Assembly: GCA_903844835.1 (NCBI GenBank)
Contig: CAIMUU010000092.1
Location: 1 to 27,148 of the forward strand
Origin: an uncultured bacterium
GTDB lineage: Bacteria; Patescibacteriota; Saccharimonadia; Saccharimonadales; Saccharimonadaceae
Direction: 5' to 3'
DNA: 27,148 bases
Shown piece by piece: positions 15,153 through 22,155 of the stretch (the first letter of the stretch is position 1; each line of letters opens with the position of its first letter). A model generated the notes under the pieces. It made no database searches and was not told where the DNA came from. It saw only the letters and a program-made list of their open reading frames with translations. The translations under genes and the position numbers were made by a program.

Positions 15153-15299
15153 ATTGCATTCGATGAAATGCTAGGGCCTCATTCAAAGACGAGCGCACCC
15201 TTACCATAAGGTTATATTTAGGCGCTTTCACCGAATAATTCTCTAATTTTTACGAAATTGCAAATATTATTACATTACTTATAGAAAGGCTATTTAAAT
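15153..15299 (+). promoter_or_regulatory. Hairpin-rich 5' leader of the DEAD-box helicase mRNA (possible cold-shock or autoregulatory element)
   Basis: Three pairings are visible: GCATT (15156-15160) with AATGC (15167-15171); a small hairpin CCTTA/TAAGG (15199-15203 with 15207-15211); and around the latter GAGCGC (15191-15196) with GCGCTT (15222-15227; one G-U pair). The A/T-rich rest leads to a SD-like AGAAAGG (15283-15289) before the ATG. Long structured leaders are known for cold-shock RNA helicase genes in other bacteria; function here is inferred. It resembles no riboswitch class that I recognise. Confidence 0.4.
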
Positions 15300-16535
15300 A
15301 TGGCATATCAACAAAGGGGCGGTTTTCGCCCACGTTCAGGCGGCGGTTCACGCCCAGCCAACGGATCACGTTCCGGTGGTTTTAATAGAGGTCGCGGCGG
15401 AAGTCGTGGGCCCGTTAAGAAATATATTAACCCAACCAAGTTTATAAATCAGGCGACCGCCAAGGCCGACGAGATTCCTTACGAGTCACAATATAAATTT
15501 TCTGATTTTAAATTCAATAGTCAGATTGCTTTTAATATTGCCAAAAAAGGTTATGAAGTAACAACTCAAATCCAAGACCAAGCGATTCCTTTTATCCTAG
15601 ATGGCAAGGACGTTATTGGGCTTGCTAACACTGGTACCGGTAAGACGGCAGCTTTTCTATTGCCAATTATCGAACACCAAATGGGTATTTCACTTCGTCC
15701 AAGTGTATTAATAATTGCGCCTACTCGCGAATTAGCTCAGCAAATTGATGAGCAGTTCCGAGATTTTAGCCAAGGATTAGGCCTGTATTCAGCCCTAGTC
15801 GTAGGTGGCGTACCTGTCGATAGACAGATTCGTGAACTTAGACGTCGTCCAAACTTTATTATCGGTACACCAGGTCGTATCAAAGATTTGATGAATCGTC
15901 GTTATATTAATCTTGAAAATGTTAACACCTTGGTGCTTGACGAAGCCGACCGTATGCTTGATATGGGCTTTTTGCCAGATATTCGTACGATTGTTACCGC
16001 GACACCTCGCGACCGTCAGACATTGCTTTTTAGCGCTACGATTACGCCTGATATTACGGCTATTGTTAATAACTTTACCAAAGAGCCAGTTACAATTTCG
16101 GCCCGTACTAGTGAAACTAATGAGCATATCGAGCAAGATGTTATCGAAACTCGCGACAAAGCTCACAAGATTGAACTACTAACCGATATGTTACGCCTAC
16201 CTAAGTACGAAAAAGTATTAGTGTTCGGTGAGACAAAATTTGGTGTCCAACGCCTTAGCGACCATTTGGATAACAGTGGCATCTCGTCAGTTGCGATTCA
16301 TGGTAACAAAAACCAATCGCAACGTCAGCGTGCATTGAAACAATTTAAGGAAGGTCATGTTCGTGTCCTAGTAGCAACCGATGTTGCTGCCCGCGGACTA
16401 GACATCCCAAATGTTTCGCATGTTATCAACTTTGATACACCACAAACATACGAAGACTACATCCACCGCATCGGTCGAACCGGCCGTGCAGGTGCACCAG
16501 GTCACGCCCATACTTTTATTGAAACACGACGTTAA
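15300..16535 (+). CDS. DEAD-box ATP-dependent RNA helicase with an N-terminal RGG-rich tail
   Basis: RNA-unwinding ATPase, likely in ribosome assembly, mRNA decay or cold adaptation. The first about 42 residues are a disordered Arg/Gly-rich tail (RGGFRPRSGGG, GGFNRGRGGSRG), followed by a two-domain helicase core. Motifs: Q motif TTQIQDQAIP, motif I ANTGTGKT (109-116), Ia PTRELAQQ, TPGR, motif II DEAD (214-217), SAT, RGLDIP and HRIGRTGRAG. The protein ends about 16 residues after motif VI, so there is no C-terminal extension. The RGG tail sits at the N-terminus, whereas bacterial DEAD-box proteins more often carry such tails at the C-terminus. It has its own promoter and a structured leader; the SD AGAAAGG precedes the ATG by ten bases. 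Confidence 0.95.
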   Translation: MAYQQRGGFRPRSGGGSRPANGSRSGGFNRGRGGSRGPVKKYINPTKFINQATAKADEIPYESQYKFSDFKFNSQIAFNIAKKGYEVTTQIQDQAIPFILDGKDVIGLANTGTGKTAAFLLPIIEHQMGISLRPSVLIIAPTRELAQQIDEQFRDFSQGLGLYSALVVGGVPVDRQIRELRRRPNFIIGTPGRIKDLMNRRYINLENVNTLVLDEADRMLDMGFLPDIRTIVTATPRDRQTLLFSATITPDITAIVNNFTKEPVTISARTSETNEHIEQDVIETRDKAHKIELLTDMLRLPKYEKVLVFGETKFGVQRLSDHLDNSGISSVAIHGNKNQSQRQRALKQFKEGHVRVLVATDVAARGLDIPNVSHVINFDTPQTYEDYIHRIGRTGRAGAPGHAHTFIETRR

Positions 16536-16642
16536 ATATTCTAACAACTAACTAAACGAGCATCTTGTTTATAAAAATATACGTTATTAATTTGTGATAA
16601 TTGCTTTCATGTTTTGTTGTGTAAACTTGTCTAATATTAGGA

Positions 16643-16648
16643 TATAAT
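16643..16648 (+). promoter_or_regulatory. -10 box of a predicted leaderless gatC promoter
   Basis: TATAAT is followed by exactly seven bases and the gatC ATG (16656). There is no SD before gatC, whereas gatB, galU and the gene between gatA and gatB have internal SDs. A TTGTGT at 16617-16622 is 20 bases upstream, too far for a confident -35. Confidence 0.5.
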
Positions 16649-16655
16649 AAAACAT

Positions 16656-16946
16656 ATGACACAGATAACTCGTGATGACGTGCTACATTTAGCGCAACTT
16701 TCCAGCTTGGAGCTTTCCGACTCGGAAATTACGGGATTACAGGCGGACCTTGGAAACATTTTGAACTATATTAATAAACTCAGCGAACTTGACACAAAAG
16801 ATGTTGAGCCAACATATCAAGTGACCGGGCTGCAAAATGTTTGGCGTGATGACACGGTAATTAATTATGGCGTAACGCGCGAAGAGCTGTTGGCTCGGGC
16901 GCCAGAATCGGTTGATTTTCAAGTAAAGGTTCCCAAGGTTTTATAA
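16656..16946 (+). CDS. gatC: Asp/Glu-tRNA amidotransferase subunit C
   Basis: Small stabilising subunit of GatCAB, which amidates misacylated Glu-tRNA(Gln) and/or Asp-tRNA(Asn). The 96 residues show the family pattern: ITRDDVLHLAQLSSLELSDSE near the N-terminus, LGNILNYINKLSELDTKDVEPTYQVTGLQNVWRDD in the middle, and a C-terminal LLARAPESVDFQVKVPKVL (canonical LLxNAPExxxxxFxVPKVL). Length is typical. First gene of the gat cluster, one base before the gatA ATG. Predicted to be translated from a leaderless message. Confidence 0.93.
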   Translation: MTQITRDDVLHLAQLSSLELSDSEITGLQADLGNILNYINKLSELDTKDVEPTYQVTGLQNVWRDDTVINYGVTREELLARAPESVDFQVKVPKVL

Positions 16947-16947
16947 T

Positions 16948-18333
16948 ATGACGACTATTTCAGATATTCAAAAAAAGATTAAATCTAGCTCGGCGCGAGC
17001 AGTTGTTGAAAATGCCCTTAGGCTGGCTCGGGATAATGAAGATTACCACGCGCTACTTAATTTGACCGAAGAGCGGGCATTAAAACGAGCCGACGAAGTT
17101 GACGAAGGCAAAATCACTGGCAAGTTAGCTGGTGTGCCATTTGTAGTAAAAGATAACTTTTTAGCATTTGGCGCTCCAACAACAGCGGCCAGCAAGATGC
17201 TAGAAAAGTTTGATGCACCACTTCAGGCGACGGCAGTCGAAAAGCTAGAGGCTGAAGGTGCAATTTGTATCGGCAAAGCCAATTTGGATGCATTTGCCCA
17301 TGGCGGTAGTACCGAAAACTCAGCTTTTGGGCCAACCAAAAATGCCTTTGATAAAACTAGGGTGGCTGGCGGTAGTAGCGGTGGTTCAGCCGCAATAACG
17401 GCTCTTGATGTTGTGCCATTTGCTCTTGGAAGTGATACCGGTGGTTCGATTCGTGAGCCGGCCAGTTTTAACGGCGTTGTTGGCGTCAAACCAACCTACG
17501 GGATGATAAGTCGCTATGGAGTTGTCGCGATGGCCAGTAGCACCGATGTAATTGGCACCTTTACTACAAATATTGCTGATGCCGAGATGATTCTGCAAAT
17601 TATTTCAGGACGTGACGACCGTGATATGACGACACTACCTGATTTTTTTGAAATACAATCTGATGTAAAGCCGGGACTTAGAATTGGCTTGGTCAATGAT
17701 TTCATGACCAAAGACGTTGACCCAGAAGTCCTTGCAAGAGTTAATGAATATGTTGAAAAGTTAAGAGCAAGTGGTCACACTGTCGAAGCGGTTGATTTGC
17801 CAATGGCAGAATATTCTTTGGCGATTTATTACATTATTGTGCCAGCCGAACTGAGTAGCAATTTAGCACGTTACGACGGAATCCGCTATGGGCATCGTGC
17901 TGAAGGCGTGATGACGTTGGCTGAACTTTATGGACGAACTCGCGACGAAGGTTTTGTAACAGAGAATAAACGTCGAATTATGATAGGTAGCTACGTTCTT
18001 TCTAGTGGTTTTTTTGACGCTTATTACTTGCAAGCTCAAAAGGCTCGAACATTACTCATCAATGAATTTAACGAGTTATTTAAAAAGTACGATATGTTAA
18101 TCGGGCCAGTTGCGCCAACGTCGGCATTTAAGCTTGGCGAAAATACTGCCGACCCAATTAAGATGTATATGTGCGACATTATGACCGTGGCAACTTCATT
18201 GGCTGGATTGCCAGCAATAAGCGTACCGGCCGGCAATAGCGAGTCTGGACTACCAATCGGCGTGCAATTAATGGGGCCTTACCGAAGTGATGCCAGTTTG
18301 CTGGCCTTGGCTCGCTCTATGGAGAATAAATAA
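16948..18333 (+). CDS. gatA: Asp/Glu-tRNA amidotransferase subunit A (glutaminase)
   Basis: Amidase-signature enzyme that frees ammonia from glutamine for transfer to misacylated tRNA held by GatB. The Ser-cisSer-Lys triad is intact by alignment with the known GatA pattern: K68 in VVKDN, S143 in GGSSGGSAA, and nucleophile S167 in GSDTGGSIREPA. Further family stretches are GVVGVKPTYGMISRYGV and the C-terminal GLPAISVPAG with LPIGVQLMGP. At 461 residues it is slightly shorter than many homologues (about 480). It follows gatC by one base and overlaps the next gene by one base. Presence of GatCAB implies that Gln-tRNA and/or Asn-tRNA is made by the indirect route in this organism. Confidence 0.96.
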   Translation: MTTISDIQKKIKSSSARAVVENALRLARDNEDYHALLNLTEERALKRADEVDEGKITGKLAGVPFVVKDNFLAFGAPTTAASKMLEKFDAPLQATAVEKLEAEGAICIGKANLDAFAHGGSTENSAFGPTKNAFDKTRVAGGSSGGSAAITALDVVPFALGSDTGGSIREPASFNGVVGVKPTYGMISRYGVVAMASSTDVIGTFTTNIADAEMILQIISGRDDRDMTTLPDFFEIQSDVKPGLRIGLVNDFMTKDVDPEVLARVNEYVEKLRASGHTVEAVDLPMAEYSLAIYYIIVPAELSSNLARYDGIRYGHRAEGVMTLAELYGRTRDEGFVTENKRRIMIGSYVLSSGFFDAYYLQAQKARTLLINEFNELFKKYDMLIGPVAPTSAFKLGENTADPIKMYMCDIMTVATSLAGLPAISVPAGNSESGLPIGVQLMGPYRSDASLLALARSMENK

Positions 18334-18758
18334 TGGACTACGCCCTGATTATTGGTTTGGCAGCAATATTAATTATTGGTGCGGTTTTGTTTGCGCTAGT
18401 TAGTCGAATTTCTTCCAAGAAATATTCCAAAAATTTAAATATAGATCAATATCGAGTTAAGTATTTAGAAATCGAAAACCACCTCAGGCGAGATGACAAC
18501 TCATCTTATCATTTGTCGATATTAAATGCCGATAAATTGGTTGACTTGGCCTTACGCGAGTCAGGTATTGATGGCGAAACAATGGGTGAGCGCCTCAAAA
18601 ATTGTAGCGACAAATTTAGCGACCTCAACGGACTTTGGTCAGCTCACAAATTGCGAAATCGAATTGCTCACGAATCAGATGTAAATGTGACTTATGATGA
18701 GGCCAGATACGCAATGAGTAGTTTTAAGAAGGCGCTTAAAGAATTGGGAGCAATCTAA
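18333..18758 (+). CDS. Single-pass membrane protein with a HEPN-like helical domain, inside the gat operon
   Basis: Family not recognised with certainty. The 141 residues have one membrane segment at about 4-24 and a short basic stop-transfer (SRISSKKYSKN), then a cytoplasmic all-helical domain (about 36-141). This contains LNADKLVDLALRESGIDG and ends with LWSAHKLRNRIAHES. The R108-x4-H113 spacing in LRNRIAH is the Rx4-6H pattern of HEPN domains (RNA-binding or RNase helical bundles), and the preceding helix fits; this is a motif match, not a proven homology. Start and stop are fused to gatA and gatB by TAATG overlaps, and SDs (GGAG upstream, GGGAG before gatB) lie at each junction, so it is co-translated with the amidotransferase. 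A role in tRNA handling at the membrane is speculation. Confidence 0.7.
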   Translation: MDYALIIGLAAILIIGAVLFALVSRISSKKYSKNLNIDQYRVKYLEIENHLRRDDNSSYHLSILNADKLVDLALRESGIDGETMGERLKNCSDKFSDLNGLWSAHKLRNRIAHESDVNVTYDEARYAMSSFKKALKELGAI

Positions 18759-20233
18759 TGGTAACTGATGACATTTTAGAAAAATATGATATGACTGTTG
18801 GCATTGAGTGCCACGTTCAGTTGGCGACCAAGTCAAAGTTATTTAGTGGCGCCGATAATGACGAGCGTGACAAATCTCCAAATAGCGTAGTTAGCCCAAT
18901 TGATTATGCCTTGCCTGGGATGTTGCCAGTTCTAAATCGTGGTGCAGTTGATTTGGCGATTAAGGCCGGCAAAGCTCTTAATAGCAAAGTTGCCCATATC
19001 AGTCGATTTGATAGAAAACATTATTTTTACCCAGATTTGCCAAAAGGCTATCAGACAACTCAAATGTATTTGCCAATTATCGGAGCGGGGGTTATCAATG
19101 TCCCTCTCGAGGATGGCGGTTCAATTGAAGTTCGGATTAATCATGCTCATATGGAAGAAGACGCTGGGAAATTGACTCATTATGGCAGTTTTAGCTTGGT
19201 TGATTTGAATCGAGCTGGCACGCCATTAATCGAAATTGTGTCTGAACCAGATATTCATTCCGCACTTCAGGCCAAAGCTTATGCCACCGAACTTTATCAT
19301 TTGATGACCTATGCCGGTGTGACGCGCGGTGATTTATTCCATGGCAATATGCGATTCGATGTTAACGTTTCGGCTGCCCTAAAAGGTGCTGATAAGCTTG
19401 GTACTCGAGCAGAAGTGAAGAATCTAAATTCATTTCGTAGCGTTGAACGAGCGGCTGATTATGAATTCCGTCGTCAAATTGAGATATTAGAGAGTGGTGA
19501 AAAGGTTGTTCAGGAAACGCGCGGTTGGGATGACAACAAGCAAAAAACTACTTCACAACGTAGCAAGGAAGATGCCCAAGATTATCGTTATATGCCCGAT
19601 GCCGATATTCCGCCAATTGTCTTGTCGGACGAAGAAATTTTGGCTATTCAATCTGATGTACCTCGACTTTCTAGCGAGTGGAGAAAAATACTGCAAAGAC
19701 TCGATTTGAATTATTTGCAAATCGAAACATTGCTTGATGCGGAGTTCGAATACCATGGCAAAATCTCATTCCTGGAATCAATCGAAAAAGCCATGGACGA
19801 TATCAAAAAGGCCAAATTTATAGCTAACTGGAATGTTAATATGTTTATTCCCGTACTGCGCGACGAAACTTTTGTTCGAACCGGCATTGATTATCTGGCG
19901 TTAGAATCGGCGATATATGATTTAATTGAACAAGCAAAACTAAGCTCGACTAATGCCAAAACACTATTCAACGAATTAATTAAGTTTGATGAACTGCCAA
20001 ATATTGAAGACTATGCTACCGAGCGTGGCTTTATCCAAAATAGTGATATTGATGCGATTTCTGGCATTATTGACGAAGTCCTAAGTGATATTTCATCAGT
20101 CCAAGCGGTAGCAGATTTCAAAAATGGCAACGAAAAAGTTATTGGATTCTTGGTGGGCCAGGTTATGAAAAAATCTGGCGGTAAGGCAAATCCAGGCCTT
20201 GTTCAAAAAATAATTAGGGAGAAAATAGCGTAA
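18758..20233 (+). CDS. gatB: Asp/Glu-tRNA amidotransferase subunit B
   Basis: tRNA-binding kinase-like subunit of GatCAB that phosphorylates and amidates the misacylated amino acid. Seen: VGIECHVQLATKSKLFSG at the N-terminus, YALPGMLPVLNRGAV, FDRKHYFYPDLPKGYQ, HMEEDAGKLTHY, DLNRAGTPLIEIVSEPD, and GNMRFDVNVS with GTRAEVKNLNSFRSVERA. The C-terminal part (about 330-491) is the helical GatB/YqeY tail domain ending in the canonical GQVMKKSGGKANP segment. Length 491 is normal. It overlaps its neighbours by one base on both sides, with GGGAG as SD. The subunit order C-A-(extra)-B is kept apart from the usual C-A-B only by the HEPN-like gene. Confidence 0.96.
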   Translation: MVTDDILEKYDMTVGIECHVQLATKSKLFSGADNDERDKSPNSVVSPIDYALPGMLPVLNRGAVDLAIKAGKALNSKVAHISRFDRKHYFYPDLPKGYQTTQMYLPIIGAGVINVPLEDGGSIEVRINHAHMEEDAGKLTHYGSFSLVDLNRAGTPLIEIVSEPDIHSALQAKAYATELYHLMTYAGVTRGDLFHGNMRFDVNVSAALKGADKLGTRAEVKNLNSFRSVERAADYEFRRQIEILESGEKVVQETRGWDDNKQKTTSQRSKEDAQDYRYMPDADIPPIVLSDEEILAIQSDVPRLSSEWRKILQRLDLNYLQIETLLDAEFEYHGKISFLESIEKAMDDIKKAKFIANWNVNMFIPVLRDETFVRTGIDYLALESAIYDLIEQAKLSSTNAKTLFNELIKFDELPNIEDYATERGFIQNSDIDAISGIIDEVLSDISSVQAVADFKNGNEKVIGFLVGQVMKKSGGKANPGLVQKIIREKIA

Positions 20234-21123
20234 TGTTAAAACAACCAACCAAGGCAATTATTTGTGCTGCTGGTTTAGGTACTAGATTTTTGCCTCAGAC
20301 TAAGGCCATGCCAAAAGAAATGTTGCCAATCATTGACAAGCCAGTTATTCAAATAATTGTTGAACAGGCTGTGGCAGCTGGTGTGACCGACATTATTATG
20401 GTTACGGGCAGTACCAAACGGGCGATTGAGGATCATTTTGACAGAAGCGACGAGCTAGAAGCCGATTTGCGCGAAAAAGGTAAAGGCGATAAAGCCGATG
20501 AAATTAAGGCAATTGCCGAATTGGCCAACTTTATCTATATTCGCCAAAAAGGTACGCCAAAGGGCAATGCCCGGCCAATATTAAATGCCCAGCATCTTAT
20601 TGATGATGACGAACCGTTCTTTGTATTCTTTGCCGATGACTTCTTTCGATCCACAACTGCTTGGCCACTGCAATTAAAGGATGCCTATAACCAGACGGGT
20701 AAATCGGTCATTTCGCTAATTGAAGTTGACAAAAAAGATGCCGATAAATACGGTATGGCTGAAATTGACGAACAAGTGTCAGAGCGAGTCTTTAGGGTCA
20801 AAAGTTTAGTCGAAAAGCCTGGTTTTGAGAAAACGCCATCAGCTTTTGCCTCGGTCGGAAGTTATTTATTGACACCTGATATTTTACCGTTAATCGCCCA
20901 AGAGAAGACTGGTCCAAAAGGTGAAATTACTTTAGCCGACAGTATTAACGAGCTGGCAATTCAAGATAAAGTCTATGGCTGTTTTATTGAAGGTGTTTGG
21001 CATGATACTGGCGACCAACTAAAATATCTCGAAGCCGTGGTTGATGCTGCCTTGGTTAATCCAAGGTATAGCCAGGATTTTCGTCAGTACCTTGATGCTC
21101 GTTTGAAACAGCCCGAACTCTAA
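20233..21123 (+). CDS. galU: UTP-glucose-1-phosphate uridylyltransferase
   Basis: Makes UDP-glucose from UTP and glucose 1-phosphate for cell-surface glycans. The nucleotide-binding start AAGLGTRFLPQTKAMPKEM is intact, followed by LPIIDKPVIQIIVEQAV and the sugar-binding region with SLVEKPGFEKTPSAFASVGSYLL. TGPKGEITLADSINELA and GVWHDTGDQLKYL are typical of GalU rather than RmlA. Length 296 is normal. It overlaps gatB by one base with AGGGAG as SD, so a cell-envelope gene is transcribed with the amidotransferase genes. The pyrophosphate released is the substrate of the Ppa enzyme encoded nearby. Confidence 0.92.
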   Translation: MLKQPTKAIICAAGLGTRFLPQTKAMPKEMLPIIDKPVIQIIVEQAVAAGVTDIIMVTGSTKRAIEDHFDRSDELEADLREKGKGDKADEIKAIAELANFIYIRQKGTPKGNARPILNAQHLIDDDEPFFVFFADDFFRSTTAWPLQLKDAYNQTGKSVISLIEVDKKDADKYGMAEIDEQVSERVFRVKSLVEKPGFEKTPSAFASVGSYLLTPDILPLIAQEKTGPKGEITLADSINELAIQDKVYGCFIEGVWHDTGDQLKYLEAVVDAALVNPRYSQDFRQYLDARLKQPEL

Positions 21124-21132
21124 CAGTAATTA

Positions 21133-21161
21133 TTGCGTCACTTGCAAGATAATGTTAATAT
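21133..21161 (+). promoter_or_regulatory. Promoter of the small membrane-protein cluster
   Basis: TTGCGT (21133-21138), 17 bases, then TAATAT (21156-21161) preceded by TGT (extended -10). The predicted start near 21168 gives a leader of about 44 bases with AAAAGGG before the ATG at 21212. This separates the cluster from galU, which ends at 21123. Confidence 0.5.
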
Positions 21162-21211
21162 ATAACCATAACGGCCACTCATTATAGGGGTGCCAGAAAA
21201 GGGTAATAAAA

Positions 21212-21481
21212 ATGGATATTGCGGCTGAAATTCTTGTAATTATATTATCAGTAACTTTAACGGTATTTTTGGTTGTTGGAATTATTTTAACAATCTATCT
21301 AATCAAACTTACTCGTCAAATTCGTAAAGTTACAGCGTCGGCTGAGCGAACGGTTGACGGAATTGAAACGGTTGTAAATAGTGCCGTCAAAATGTCTATT
21401 CCAGTCTTAATAACTGATTTGGTTGCAAAATTTATGAATAAATATAAGAAAGATACCAAAGAAAGTAAGGAGAAAGAATAA
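21212..21481 (+). CDS. DUF948-like small membrane protein
   Basis: 89 residues: one strongly hydrophobic segment (about 5-31), then an amphipathic helical region (LIKLTRQIRKVTASAERTVDGIETVV) and a Lys/Glu-rich tail. The hydrophobic N-terminus followed by regularly spaced Thr/Val/Ile in a coiled-coil-like helix resembles DUF948 proteins such as B. subtilis YtxG. First gene of a three-gene cluster; the next is YtxH-like, the same order as ytxG-ytxH. SD AAAAGGG precedes the ATG. Function is unknown; YtxGH are associated with general stress in B. subtilis, but that does not transfer directly. Confidence 0.7.
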   Translation: MDIAAEILVIILSVTLTVFLVVGIILTIYLIKLTRQIRKVTASAERTVDGIETVVNSAVKMSIPVLITDLVAKFMNKYKKDTKESKEKE

Positions 21482-21810
21482 TGTCAAAAATTAAAATTGC
21501 CCTAGGTGCACTATTCGGTGCTGTTGCAGGATTTGCAGCCGGTATTTTAGCTGCTCCAAAAAGTGGCGCCGAGACTCGGGCTGATATCAAGGCAAAGGCC
21601 GATTCAATAAAGGCTGATGTAACAAAAAAAGCTCACGTCGTTGCCAAGGAAGCTAGCGAAGTTGTCGAAACCGTCAAAGAAAAAGCCGTTGATTTCAAAG
21701 ACAAGGCCGAGCATGTTGCTAAGGACGTCGAGAAAAAGGCTATTGATCTAAAGGAACGTACTGAACACGCAGTTGCTGCAGGCAAAAAAGATTTTTACAA
21801 AAAAAGGTAA
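21481..21810 (+). CDS. YtxH-like membrane-anchored protein
   Basis: 109 residues: a glycine/alanine-rich membrane segment at about 7-26 (ALFGAVAGFAAGILAAPKSG) that matches the YtxH/GasVesicle-like start. It ends in the characteristic APKSGAETR, followed by a long amphipathic helix rich in Lys, Ala, Glu and Val (about 30-105). That helix has loose 11-residue-type periodicity (ADSIKADVTKKAH, AVDFKDKAEHVAKDVEKKA, AIDLKERTEHAV) reminiscent of LEA/apolipoprotein-type repeats. TAATG overlap with the DUF948 gene and SD AAGGAG indicate coupled translation. Likely a stress or envelope-associated structural protein; no enzymatic motif. Confidence 0.8.
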   Translation: MSKIKIALGALFGAVAGFAAGILAAPKSGAETRADIKAKADSIKADVTKKAHVVAKEASEVVETVKEKAVDFKDKAEHVAKDVEKKAIDLKERTEHAVAAGKKDFYKKR

Positions 21811-21823
21811 TATTTAACCAGTC

Positions 21824-22093
21824 ATGATAACAAAAATAAAACAAAAAGTTCAAGATAGTAGCGAACGTAGCGCCAGAAAAAACCTCCTCGAAGAGCTGTT
21901 TGCTGATTTTTATCGTAGTCGTAGCAAGGTCTATTCGATCAATTTTTTCCGAGGCTTGTTTTTTGGTCTAGGCTCGGTACTTGGTGGTACTGTCATTGTT
22001 GCGATTGTGATTTGGATACTCAGCCAACTGGCAAATTGGTTCCCGCCAATTGGTCAATCTATCCAGGATATTGTCACTACTTTACAGCGCTAA
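21824..22093 (+). CDS. DUF5665-like small membrane protein
   Basis: 89 residues. An amphipathic, basic N-terminal part (ARKNLLEELFADFYRSRSKVYSINFFRGLFFGLGSVLG) is followed by one membrane segment (about 46-67) and a short tail. The LEELxxDxYxxRxxxxxxNFxRGxxxGxGxxxG pattern is how I recall DUF5665 proteins, widespread and uncharacterised. The start lies 14 bases after the YtxH-like gene; the nearest purine run (AAAAAGG) is rather far upstream, so translation may depend on coupling. Last gene of the cluster. Confidence 0.7.
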   Translation: MITKIKQKVQDSSERSARKNLLEELFADFYRSRSKVYSINFFRGLFFGLGSVLGGTVIVAIVIWILSQLANWFPPIGQSIQDIVTTLQR

Positions 22094-22138
22094 GATTTAA
22101 GGTTGATTTTACTACATACAAACCGACCTTGGTTTCGG

Positions 22139-22144
22139 TATAAT
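22139..22144 (+). promoter_or_regulatory. -10 box before dnaE (very short leader)
   Basis: TATAAT is followed by 11 bases and the dnaE ATG (22156), predicting a leader of about 4-5 bases and no SD. An out-of-frame ATG lies at 22148. No convincing -35. Confidence 0.45.
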
Positions 22145-22155
22145 TAGATGCATAC

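Larger units (their letters stand above)
14951..15299 (+). other. 349-base gap between uvrB and the helicase gene
   Basis: No protein gene of credible length on either strand. The left part (14951-15117) holds no promoter or RNA gene I can support; there is a weak hairpin (CGCC at 14988-14991 with GGCG at 15000-15003), but no following T-run, so I do not call a terminator. The right part holds the helicase promoter (15118-15146) and a structured leader, both described separately. Confidence 0.6.

Noticed and set aside
15795..16166. 123-codon minus-strand open frame inside the helicase gene
   Set aside because: Shadow of the helicase coding strand; no promoter or SD.
16942..16947. TATAAT just before gatA as a promoter
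   Set aside because: It overlaps the gatC stop and touches the gatA ATG, which is too close for a start site; gatA is better explained as part of the gatC transcript.
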